Positions 20,501 through 32,500 of a DNA stretch of 64,000 bases are shown piece after piece. A program made the translations under genes and the position numbers. Source of the stretch: Cymbomonas tetramitiformis (lineage: Eukaryota > Chlorophyta > Pyramimonadophyceae > Pyramimonadales > Pyramimonadaceae); NCBI GenBank assembly GCA_001247695.2, contig LGRX02003529.1:1-64000 (forward strand), in the 5' to 3' direction. The notes under the pieces were generated by a model. The model saw nothing but the letters and a program-made list of their open reading frames with translations. It did not search any database and was not told the origin of the DNA. Numbering within the stretch: the first letter of the stretch is position 1; the number at the start of each line of letters is the position of its first letter.

Positions 20501-23500
20501 GCCATGGAGCCCATGTGGTGCTGCTGGTGTGCCCAGGAGTCCAGCCCGGCGTTGGCCGCGGCATAGTTGGCTTGGGCCGGAGAGCCCATGAGAGCAGCGA
20601 TGGACGAGAATGCCACCATGACGTGCTGGGGGCGAGCGGCGAGGGAGGCAAGCATGTTCGGCAGGGTCTGCAGCTTGGGAGCAAAGACCTCGCGGACGCT
20701 GCCTGCGGTCTGGTTGGGGATGAGGGCGTCCCTCAGCACACCTGCGGCGTGGATCATGCCGCAGGCCTGCATGTACTGCTCACGCGCGCCTCGACCTGCT
20801 GCAGTTGCGGGGCGGGGCCTCCTTGCGCCCATGGGAGCACTGCCGAGCATCGCAGCCCGGACCTCCTCGGCACTCGACGTGTCGCACCGGAATATCTGCC
20901 GCGGCGCCGTGCACGCTTGGCGCATGGTGTGGTGTGGATGTGCGGATGGGGTGGGTGCGGCTGTGCCAGACAGCCTGCCGCTGCGCCCGAGCAGCTGCAC
21001 CTGTATGCTGCCACCGTGCCCATCCAGCCAGCTCCCCACCAGCCACCCCAGGGCCCCCAGCCCGCCCGTCACAGCCACCGTCTCCCCACCAGCCTTGGAG
21101 CCGCTCCAGCACCGCACCCTTGTGTCCACCACTGTGCGCCCGCATAGCCGGGGTGCCTGTCCCCGAGCCACGTGCCGCAACGCTGCCTGATATCCCGTGT
21201 GTATGGCGCTGTTGGGCCCATGGTTCATCAGCACTGCTCCAGTGAGGAGGCTGCCGGCCAGGCCGCCGCCGCCCAGTGCCAGGGTGCATGCCAGGTCTCG
21301 CATCGCTGAGCACACGGCACTCACGGCTGCCAGCTCGTGCGCCACCGCCATGGTACACACGTCGGGCCTCTCCATACGGGTGAGGCCCTCGCTCCAGCCT
21401 ACACCAGCCCCGTGCCCGAGCCGCACCACCTGCCCCCCCGCGGCCAGCACACTCAGCTCCAACGCAGCAGAGCCCATGCCGAGGCCGGAGGGCATCATGC
21501 TGAGCACGGTGTGCGGGGCTCCCGTCATGGCGCGGCTCCGCGATGCACCAGCATGGGAGGCGTGTGGCAGAGTGGAAAGCAGCTCCGTGTCACGGGAGCC
21601 TCCAACGTGCTGCACCCCGCAGAGTGAGCGGAGCACGCCCCGCTTCGAGGGGGAGCTGGCCGTGCAGCTCAGCTCGATGCCATGTGCGGCGCTCAGGAAG
21701 TGGACGGTGGCGAGCCCCACGCTGCTGCTGCTGCCGCCTCTGCCCATCACGACCAGCATGCGGCTCGAGGTCAGGTGGCCCTGAGGAACACGCTGCAAGG
21801 CGAGGTGCGCGGTGAGGCAGGGGGTGGGGAGGGCAGCGGCGTGCTGGTAAGGCAGGCAGAGGGGCTTGGGGCACATCATGCCAGGGGCCACAAGAGCGGT
21901 GCAGGAGTTTGGGGAGTATGATGGTGCGAGCCCCATGAGCATGGTTCCTTGGCTGAGGGCATGTGGCGCGGCGCCTGCGAAGCTTGGGAGCACGTTGAGG
22001 ACGCCACAGACGTCGACGGAGGCTGTGGTGGGCTGAGCGACAGCAGATGCCGCCGACGTGAGAGTGGGAATCAGATCGACCGCGCTGAGTACGCAAGCCT
22101 TCACGTCGATCATCGCCGATCCCTCAGTTTCTGCATGGCGCTGACTGTTCTCTCTTTCACGGTATTCTTTGTCCTCGTGCACATTTCTCATATATGTATG
22201 TAACAGCCTTGGGACTTCAAGAGCAGTCAATGGTCGCACCCTATGGTTTTCGTTGTCATCGGATATCGGGGTCACACGAGATAATGCTTGCTCACGAGAA
22301 TGCATTGCCGCGGTATGATGCGTCACTTGCGCAACTGAAAAAGTCATCTGTGGTCTCTCTTGGGAAGCACTTCGCATCAAGCCAATTAGAGAGCTGTCTG
22401 CCATCTGTGTATGGGTTCTATCAGCACTGACTCCAGTGCAACAAAACATCGTCATTCTGGCAGAGACTTGGTGGGTGGGGTGCTCCAGCAACATACCCTG
22501 CCACCACTGCATATGGGCGGTGATTGTGGAGGATGGCTGGTAGCGGGTTCCTGCATTGCGAAGGGGAGCCCAATGTGTGAAGGGAGCGGTTAGCAGATCT
22601 CTGTCAAGAGACTGCTTGGGAGGCGCAGTGCTGACAGTTGGAGGAGCGATGCAGAACTTGCAGCCGCCATCCTCCCGCGTGCTTTGCTGCCAATCCCTGC
22701 ACGTCTGCCAGGCAATGCTGTATATCCGGCACACACTTGATGAGGGAGTGCCCATGCCCCTCATTGGCCTGTGAGAGCGCTCCTCAACGGAAACACCTGG
22801 CTGTCCACGGACGGCTTTGGATTCCATATCGTGGAGCATTGCAACCACCCCTTCACTGTGGCTGATAAAAAAGTGGGAGGAACAGACTGCAGCGTCCAAG
22901 GAGGGGCGAGCGTGCAGCCCTGCAGCCGCAAGGTCGAGCCCACACTGTGGCTTAAGCCAGCTGGAGAAGGCGCGCATTGAGGCTGGCACTCGGAGCGCGC
23001 TGGCACCAGGCCCCACATCAGATTGCGCAGCTTCAGCAGGCACTGAGGCAGCCACGGTGAGCTGCATTGCGTTATCGAGGCATGCGGCCTGCTGTGGCCA
23101 TTCCGGCATGGATCGCCATGGCGAGGGTCCCAAGCATCCAATCGCAAACCCAACATATGGGGCTTGCTTCGACGTGCATCCTACAGGGGCCTGATGCTCC
23201 CAAGCACTGCACTGCAGATTCATCACGAGCGATAAGGCTGCTGGATGGAAGCTCCCAGTCCCATAAAGCGCCCCTCCTCTCTGTGGGCCCTGCCAATGAT
23301 GCCGAGCATCCCATTGCGCAGGCACAATCGTCCTCAAGGAAGCTGTACAATGCTGCTGTGCCGAACGAGCGCTTTCTGCCAACTCGGACACGACACGCAG
23401 GGTGCCTGCAACAGCGCTGCACAGCGCTCGCCACTTCAGCGGTGATCGGGATCCTGCCCCATGGAGCCGAAGTGGCGTTTGCAGCACGATGTCAGAGAGA

Positions 23501-26500
23501 GCGCCAAGGCTGTCGCGGGCCTTGAGGTCGGCCATAATGCTGCACCCCATCTCGAGATACCCGGCCCCGGGGAACAGGGCGGTTCCAGCAATCTGATGAT
23601 CTAGGAAGCAAGAGAAGAACAGGTCATGTTCCCGCTGTTGAAACTCGCAGATGACAGCTGCTCGATCTGCAGAGACCGTGGCTGCGCATAGCCGACTCTG
23701 GCTGGATGCAAGGGACCAGTGACTCTGCCGGAAAAATACACGCTCGAGCAACCACGTGTCTGCGCGAGATTCTGCTATGTCCTGCATATGAGACAGAGTG
23801 GCGTGCCCGTTGGTTCCTTGAAACGCAAATGCACTCAAACTGGCAATCGTGATCGAAGTTGGTGCGGCCCCAAAAGCTTGTCTGGGAAAGTTGACACTGT
23901 CGTGCAGAGTGACCTGCGGAGTAACGAAAATCAAGTGCGGATTCCAAAAACGCATATGAACCAACACGCCAGAGGAATGTCGTAAGCAGGACTGAGCGAC
24001 GGCATGCAAGCTTCTCGCCCCAGCAGCGGTCTCCGTGTGCCCTACCGCAGACTTCACTGCCCCCAGAACCAGCGATGACCTGCGCCCGCCGCGATTCAGC
24101 ACCGCTGCGGCCGCCCCGACCTCGATCGGATCGCCCAGCGCTGTGCCCGTCCCGTGCATCTGCAGAGTCTCCACCTCGCTGCCCGCCCGCCCTGCCCTCG
24201 CCAGTGCAGCTCGCATCACCTGCTGCTGGGCCGGGCCGTTGGGTGCGGTGAGCGAGCTGGAGCGCCCGTCCTGGTTCACGCCGGTGCCCGCAACCGCCAC
24301 GCCTGTACCCACCGGCATCTCGTCCGTCATCAGGACATCACTTGCCATCATCACCATCACGCATGCCTCACCCCGCACATACCCGTCTGCATGCGCATCC
24401 AGGGTCTTGCATCGGCTGTCCGGCGCGAGCATGCCGGCGGAGTGGAACACCGCCGTGGTGTGAGGAGTAAGCATCAGGCTCACTCCGCAGCTGGCTGCGC
24501 GGGAGCTGTCACCGTGCGCAATGCCCGTGCAGGCATGGTGCGTGGCCACGAGGGATGACGAGCACGCCGTGTCGATGCTCATGGCCGGACCTTGCAACCC
24601 AAAGACGTATGCCAGGCGCCCAGCTGCCACACTGAGAGTGTTGCCAGTGCCCATGTAGGGGCTGATGGCATGCTCACTGGCAGTGATGAGCTTGGAGTAG
24701 TCCGTGCTGGCTATGCCCACGTACACCCCCACAGTTGCTGCGGTGACCCGGCTCAGTGACACGTGTGCAGCTGATGGCAGCATCGTGTCTTGCTTATGGT
24801 GCTGCGACCCAGCAGCAGTACTGTCGCACAAACCGCTCCACATGGACTCGAGCAGCAGTCTGTGCTGAGGGTCCATCATCTGTGCCTCATGCGGCCCGAT
24901 GCCAAACACCTGCGCATCAAACATGTCCACGTGTGGCAGCATTGCCGCGCATCCCGGCACCAGGCTCCCGCCGCCACCGCTGCCTGATGTCTGTGTGCGC
25001 AGCAGGTCAGCGTCCCAGCGCTCTGCGAGCACCGGCTGCACTCTGTCGGTGTTGCTGTACGGCATCCCCGATCGATCATATGAGTCAGACTGGCATGCCT
25101 CCCAGTCTGCCACCGCGGTGATGACGATGGCACTCCGGGCACCATCCTCAGTGCTGCCCGTCTTGTCTAGCGCGCTTGTGCCCAGCGATGCCATCTCCAC
25201 GCCATGGGAGTCCTCATCACCACTGCCGTGCGCTCCCAGCTGGCTCTGCACATACCCCACGATAGCCGCAGCCGTGGGGTAGTCAAACACCACCGTCACA
25301 GGCAGCTCCACACCCGCAACACTCTCGATGGCGCTCTTCAGCTCCATGGCCCCGAGGGAGTCCAGCCCCGCATCCATGAGGGGGTCATCCTCACCCACAT
25401 CAGATCCGATCACACCGTGCACAGCCGCCATCACCTCTGACTGCAGGCTGGCGCGGAGTTTGTGCTGTGTGCTGTGGCTGGGAGCAGGCTGCCGCGCACC
25501 GACACCTTGCACGCCCTCGGTGCCACCGATGCGACTGAGATTGGCCTCCTCTGTGAACTCCGCAAACAACTCCGGGACTGTCTTCATCCCATGCAGGAGT
25601 ACGGGCCAGTCGAATGGGCTCGCCGTCAGCAGCGGGCCTGCAGGCATGGCCGTGCCCTGCCGCCACTGCGCCCCCGCCAGCGCACCCTGCAGAGCGCTCA
25701 GCCCCTGTGCAGGTGTGAGCACACCCATGCCGTACCTGGCCATGCGCGCCAGGGTGGCACTGTCTTGGGTGGCCATGCCCCCGGCATCCCACGCGCCCCA
25801 CTGGATACTCATCGCCATGGAGCCCATGTGGTGCTGCTGGTGTGCCCAGGAGTCCAGCCCGGCGTTGGCCGCGGCATAGTTGGCTTGGGCCGGAGAGCCC
25901 ATGAGAGCAGCGATGGACGAGAATGCCACCATGACGTGCTGGGGGCGAGCGGCGAGGGAGGCAAGCATGTTCGGCAGGGTCTGCAGCTTGGGAGCAAAGA
26001 CCTCGCGGACGCTGCCTGCGGTCTGGTTGGGGATGAGGGCGTCCCTCAGCACACCTGCGGCGTGGATCATGCCGCAGGCCTGCATGTACTGCTCACGCGC
26101 GCCTCGACCTGCTGCAGTTGCGGGGCGGGGCCTCCTTGCGCCCATGGGAGCACTGCCGAGCATCGCAGCCCGGACCTCCTCGGCACTCGACGTGTCGCAC
26201 CGGAATATCTGCCGCGGCGCCGTGCACGCTTGGCGCATGGTGTGGTGTGGATGTGCGGATGGGGTGGGTGCGGCTGTGCCAGACAGCCTGCCGCTGCGCC
26301 CGAGCAGCTGCACCTGTATGCTGCCACCGTGCCCATCCAGCCAGCTCCCCACCAGCCACCCCAGGGCCCCCAGCCCGCCCGTCACAGCCACCGTCTCCCC
26401 ACCAGCCTTGGAGCCGCTCCAGCACCGCACCCTTGTGTCCACCACTGTGCGCCCGCATAGCCGGGGTGCCTGTCCCCGAGCCACGTGCCGCAACGCTGCC

Positions 26501-29500
26501 TGATATCCCGTGTGTATGGCGCTGTTGGGCCCATGGTTCATCAGCACTGCTCCAGTGAGGAGGCTGCCGGCCAGGCCGCCGCCGCCCAGTGCCAGGGTGC
26601 ATGCCAGGTCTCGCATCGCTGAGCACACGGCACTCACGGCTGCCAGCTCGTGCGCCACCGCCATGGTACACACGTCGGGCCTCTCCATACGGGTGAGGCC
26701 CTCGCTCCAGCCTACACCAGCCCCGTGCCCGAGCCGCACCACCTGGCCCCCCGCGGCCAGCACACTCAGCTCCAACGCAGCAAAGCCCATGCCGAGGCCG
26801 GAGGGCATCATGCTGAGCACGGTGTGCGGGGCTCCCGTCATGGCGCGGCTCCGCGATGCACCAGCATGGGAGGCGTGTGGCAGAGTGGAAAGCAGCTCCG
26901 TGTCACGGGAGCCTCCAACGTGCTGCACCCCGCAGAGTGAGCGGAGCACGCCCCGCTTCGAGGGGGAGCTGGCCGTGCAGCTCAGCTCGATGCCATGTGC
27001 GGCGCTCAGGAAGTGGACGGTGGCGAGCCCCACGCTGCTGCTGCTGCCGCCTCTGCCCATCACGACCAGCATGCGGCTCGAGGTCAGGTGGCCCTGAGGA
27101 ACACGCTGCAAGGCGAGGTGCGCGGTGAGGCAGGGAGTGGGGAGGGCAGCGGCGTGCTGGTAAGGCAGGCAGAGGGGCTTGGGGCACATCATGCCGGGCT
27201 CTAAGAGCGCGATTATTTCCGTACACCTGCCCATTCCAAGCACGGAATCTCCGATGTTTATTCTTGACGCTTGCTTTTTTATTTGCCTATCCGTCTGCGA
27301 AACATATCCTGAGACGTCGGTGATAGATTTGTTTAAGTTGCTGCAGTTTGCACTCGTCAGCGCAAGCACAATCTCACTTGCTGTCAGCTGTTGACTGACA
27401 ACTGTGACAACATCTAGATGCTTTTCCCAGCGTAACATTTCCCAATTAGTAGCGGTATGTTGCAGGTTTATCGCAAGACCCTTCTTCGTTTGCATCGCGA
27501 CGCCTGCAGCCTCCAAAAGTCTGGGCACACTGCACACAGCTCCCTCCCATGCCACATGGGAAGCGGTCTCTGCATAACATGCTTGCGATGTTGACTCGGG
27601 GGTACTGTTGATGCAATCGTTCCGTTCGGTCCTCCATGCGACTTGTTGATTTTCCTGGGCGGCTGTGCGAACAAGCCCACATAAAGCTTCGTTCGGGGAG
27701 AAAGGAGTGCCTGCAACATGCAAGGCCAGAGCGTTCCCCAGGCCGCGCAGCATCCCACCAGACGTAGCTGCCGTCACACCGACGGCGGCGCTCACACACC
27801 GCAGTAGATCTAGACAGCGGACTCGATCCCGAGACGACATGTTGAGTGGCGTGCCACTTCGGTGTCCTCCAAACGTACACGGTGACCCGCGAAGCCCTTT
27901 ATGCAGACTGGTGGGAGCGATGACCGTGCTATCATGGTGGCTAGGGGACCTTGCGGCGTGCACCCACCCTTCAGAGGGCCGTGGTCGCTGCCTGCCGGGA
28001 TCCGGGCAAGCCACCTGCAACAAAGATGTGTACAAGTGCTGGCTCATGGTACCAGGAGGCAGCACTGCACGCGAAACCTCTCGGGGCACCCGTGCTCGGT
28101 GCAGCACCTTTGCTTGGAGTCCACAGATTTCTGCCATGGCGCCTGGGTCATCACTTAGCACGTAATGCGAGCTCACAATGGGTGAGGTGTCGCACCACAC
28201 TTCGGCGGCTGAGACTGCAGCCACCCAATGCCGATGTTTGTGCACGGCAGCGCGCGTGCTGTATGCCGCAATCGCGGCAGGTACCCGCAAAGGCACGGCT
28301 GCAGCGCGATCCATGGGCAGTGGGACTGAGGCGGTGGCAAGCTGCATCGCATTGTCCAGCACTGCAGGGGCGCCTGCCAAATACCAGTCTGCCTGGTGGA
28401 GCACATGCTCATTCTCCGTTACGCCAAACACGCATCTGCCCGTTGACAGGCTGCAAGCGGGCGTGGTGAGTGTTTGGATCACGGCCTGGCCTCGCTGCTC
28501 CCACCGGGCCGGCCTGGAGTCCATGTCCCAAAGATCCTGGGTCATCCCCAGAGCGTGTCGTACGCACACCACCTTGCCAGAGGCGTGCGTATGACCTCCC
28601 AGCGGACTCTGCAAGGAGGCCAAAGGCGGGTTGAGGCTGCTGATATCCAATTGACCGCAGTGGGAAAGTGTGACGCTGACCGCATCACGCGAACCTGAAG
28701 TCAACTCGCATGGCAGAGGGAGCACTAGGCTGATCAAAGCACAATCTGCAGCTGTGGAACGAGGTGCGTCGGAGGCCATCAGTAGCCTGCAGGCGTCATG
28801 CCCGAGATGCAGGTAGCCGGCGCCAGGGAACAACGCTCTCCCCACAACCCGATGGTGGTACACGTCCGCCAGCCTCGGAGCATCGTGAAGCAGGGCTTGC
28901 AGCTGGAGAAGGGAGCTTGAGAAAGCCGGCACACCATGCACAGTGATCCACGCCGATCTGGGCGCGGCGTCAATCCATGCTCTCGCGTGCTCCCAGGTGC
29001 GCAAGCCCGCCATCTTCAGTTGCGCGCTCGGCGCAATGCCCGCGCTCGTGACTACCGCTTGAGCATTTGTGCCCTGGAAAGCAAAGGAGCTGACTGCAGT
29101 AACAGTGGCCGCTGCACGAAGACAGCAGCTACCGCGCTGCATTGGTGTAGACAGCCGGCCTGAGCGGGAACCTAGCTGATTTGTGAGGATGCTTGCGACG
29201 TAAGCGTTGGGTGATCGTAGATGCTGAATATGAAGTGCACCACCATCACAACGTGCTGCAATGGCGGCAAGAAGGCCGTTGATGCCTGCTGCCGGCTCCG
29301 AATGCCCGACGTGCGATTTCATGGATTGCAGTGGGACAGTGTACGGTCCGGATGCATGCGGCACCAGCTTCCCAAGGTCAGCCAAAACTCCACTGATAGC
29401 ACCAACCTCAATCGGATCGCCCAATGCCGTTCCCGTGCCGTGCATCTCCACCGCAGCCAAAGTGGCAATGTGCCCTGAGCCAGCCTGATGAAGGGCAGCC

Positions 29501-32500
29501 TCGATTACCTGCTTCTGGGCCGGGCCGTTTGGAGCAGTCAGAGAGCTTGCTCGACCGTCCTGATTTATTGCAGATCCAGAAATGAACGGCGGTTCAGCTC
29601 CAATGGATGTAGAGGTCAGCGAGCGATTTCCGTGGGAAGAATGGACAATTGCCGTGACACACGCTTCACTGCGCACGTAGCCGTCCGCAGCGCTGTCCAG
29701 CGTCTTGCACCGCCCATCGCTGGACAGCATGTTGGCGCTGTATATCATCATACTTGCGTGGGGGGTCAGAATCAGGTTGACCCCACATGTCATCGCCGAC
29801 CGGCATTCCCCGCCCACCAGGCTCCGGTGTCCCAGGTAGGTGCCCACGAGAGAGGACGAGCACGCAGTGTCCACACTCACAGCAGGCCCCGTCATGCCAT
29901 ACAGGTATGACAGCCGCCCCGACACCACGCTCACCCCCGTGCCCGTGGCCATGTACGCACTCATGGCTCCGAGCTGGCTCGATGTGATGACTTGGTTGTA
30001 GTCGGGCGCATACACCCCAACGTACACCCCCCACTTCCCGCCACCGTCTTGGCTGCCTGCAGCTCTTCTAGAGGCGGGGGTATGGCTACTGTCGCCGCTA
30101 TTGACCGAAGATGCGGCTTGCGCCTTCCAGCTGCACTCCAGCAGCAGCCTCTGCTGAGGGTCCATGAATGACGCCTCAGTAGCCCCTATCCCGAAGCACG
30201 CCCCGTCGAACATGCTCACGTCACGCACAAAGCTGCCAAAGCGCGGGCCCACCCCGGAAATGTGCGGGCATGGGGTGTCCACATCCCAGCGATCCAAGCT
30301 GACTATCGATACCGAGTCGACACTTCTTGCTGATGCATCTAGTTCTTGGTCATCCACTGAAACTCTCTGGCAAACAGCAGTCATATCAAAGAAGCAGATA
30401 TTTGTATCACGCAGCCCGTCCTGTTTGGACTGGGCTGCCACCTGAAGCACATCACCGGTGCCGTCATGTGGACTGTGGCACATCTGCTCTTCCAAGTGGC
30501 AGACGATGGAGTCTATAGAGGGATAGTCGAAGACGACAGTGACAGGAAGGGTGACCTCGAGGGACCTTTCTATGCCGCTCTTTATCTCGATTGCACTCAG
30601 AGAGCCCAATCCAGAGTCCATCAAGGGCGCATCTTCGTTGATTTGAAAACCGCACACGTGCTCAATGGCCTGGTTCACCTTTTGACGTATAACACCTTGC
30701 GTCATGCACCCCTTGACGTCATTTGGCTCTTGGACCGAGTGTGTGCCGATCTCGCTGCTTTTCACAGCGCCTCCCAAAGATGGTGATGATGCAGCATTAT
30801 CCAAATAAAGGTGCCCAGCCTCGGGAAATGTCTGCCGCAGTAGAGGCCAGTCGAATGGGCTCACCATCAGCAGCGGGCCTGCAGGCATGGCCGTGCCCTG
30901 CCGCCACTGCGCCCCCGCCAGCGCACCCTGCAGAGCGCTCAGCCCCTGTGCAGGTGTGAGCACACCCATGCCGTACCTGGCCATGCGCGCCAGGGTGGCA
31001 CTGTCTTGGGTGGCCATGCCCCCGGCATCCCACGCGCCCCACTGGATACTCATCGCCATGGAGCCCATGTGGTGCTGCTGGTGTGCCCAGGAGTCCAGCC
31101 CGGCGTTGGCCGCGGCATAGTTGGCTTGGGCCGGAGAGCCCATGAGAGCAGCGATGGACGAGAATGCCACCATGACGTGCTGGGGGCGAGCGGCGAGGGA
31201 GGCAAGCATGTTCGGCAGGGTCTGCAGCTTGGGAGCAAAGACCTCGCGGACGCTGCCTGCGGTCTGGTTGGGGATGAGGGCGTCCCTCAGCACACCTGCT
31301 GTATGAAACATCTCTACGTCCGAAGGAGTTCGGAATCTAGTGTCCCCCCACGTGGATGCTGTGAACTCGGCAGCCACGGAAGTGTCACACCTGTGAACGT
31401 GACAGGGGTGTTTGGAATGCCTCAGTCGGTTTTCGGGGGTGCAAGATGATTGGAAGCGCCCACTGCGTGCTAAGAGTGTGACGTGGTGCTCCTTGGCACG
31501 CATCACCCAGCAGGCGACAAGCCTCGCTAGTGCCCCAGTCCCTCCTGTGATGGTTGTGGATCTCTGGATGTCACAGCACGGAGAGTCTGCTCGGTTGTAC
31601 ACCGAGCTGCAGGCGGTGACCATATGGCGAGACACCGAGAGTCCCTGGCGCTGAGCATACAGCTGACCATTTATCTCACGCCTCGGAGCATGCGCGAGGT
31701 TCGCTTTGGCACTGGATGTTGCATCCAAATCGAGCACCTCAGTGGTGACTATAGAACTGTCCTGACCAGCTTGGCGGAGAGCGGCCAAGACGATCTCTCC
31801 AGGCGCAGCGTCAGCAGCCCGAGCCGCGGAATTCCACGAATCGTCATTCACCAATGAATTGACCATGGTGATCGAGAAGGGCTGCGCAAGCTGCACAGCA
31901 TGTAGTGATGCGGCCACGCTGAAAAATCGCGTATGAGGATGCATGCCCCTACTTAAGCACACCATGCGAGCTCCACGGTGCTGCGCAGGGCGAAACAGAG
32001 CGCAACGGAGTGCATTGCAGCCATCAGCTCCTCCAGCAGGCATGCCAGGCTTTCGCTGTCTTCCTAACCACACCACTTTGTATAGGATCTGAGGCTGCGC
32101 TGTGCTCTTTGCCATTGGATAGCTGTGCCTGTGTGTACGACTGTGAGTGTACTGGACATCGCTGAGTTGACTAACAGTGCCAAGCGCTCCTGCATCCAAC
32201 TGTATATATACGTGTTCCTGTGCCCGAATTTTGATTGCCCCTGTGAAAGCACCTCTTGCAGGGCGCCCGTCTGACCACACCATGTGTGCTGCCGCCATAG
32301 TAGGGGAATGTCCGAGTCTCATCTGAGCTGGTAATGGCCATCCGTCTGCACCAAGAGGGCTACCCGCCAGTTGTCCACAATTCTCGGTGACGGCGGATCG
32401 TAAACCAAGAGTGCTACATGTCGGCAAGCGTCCCGTCACAAGGAGCTTAGTCACAAAAGTTGGAGATATGTGGCTGATTGAGGCTGCGCAAAGCTTTTTT

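Noticed and set aside
20149..21147. Long plus-strand open frames (330 codons and shorter) that recur at 25462, 34783 and 40093
   Set aside because: They are antisense shadows of the near-identical GC-rich ER-KR blocks. Their composition is low-complexity Pro/Ala/Arg/His and they repeat only because the PKS repeats.
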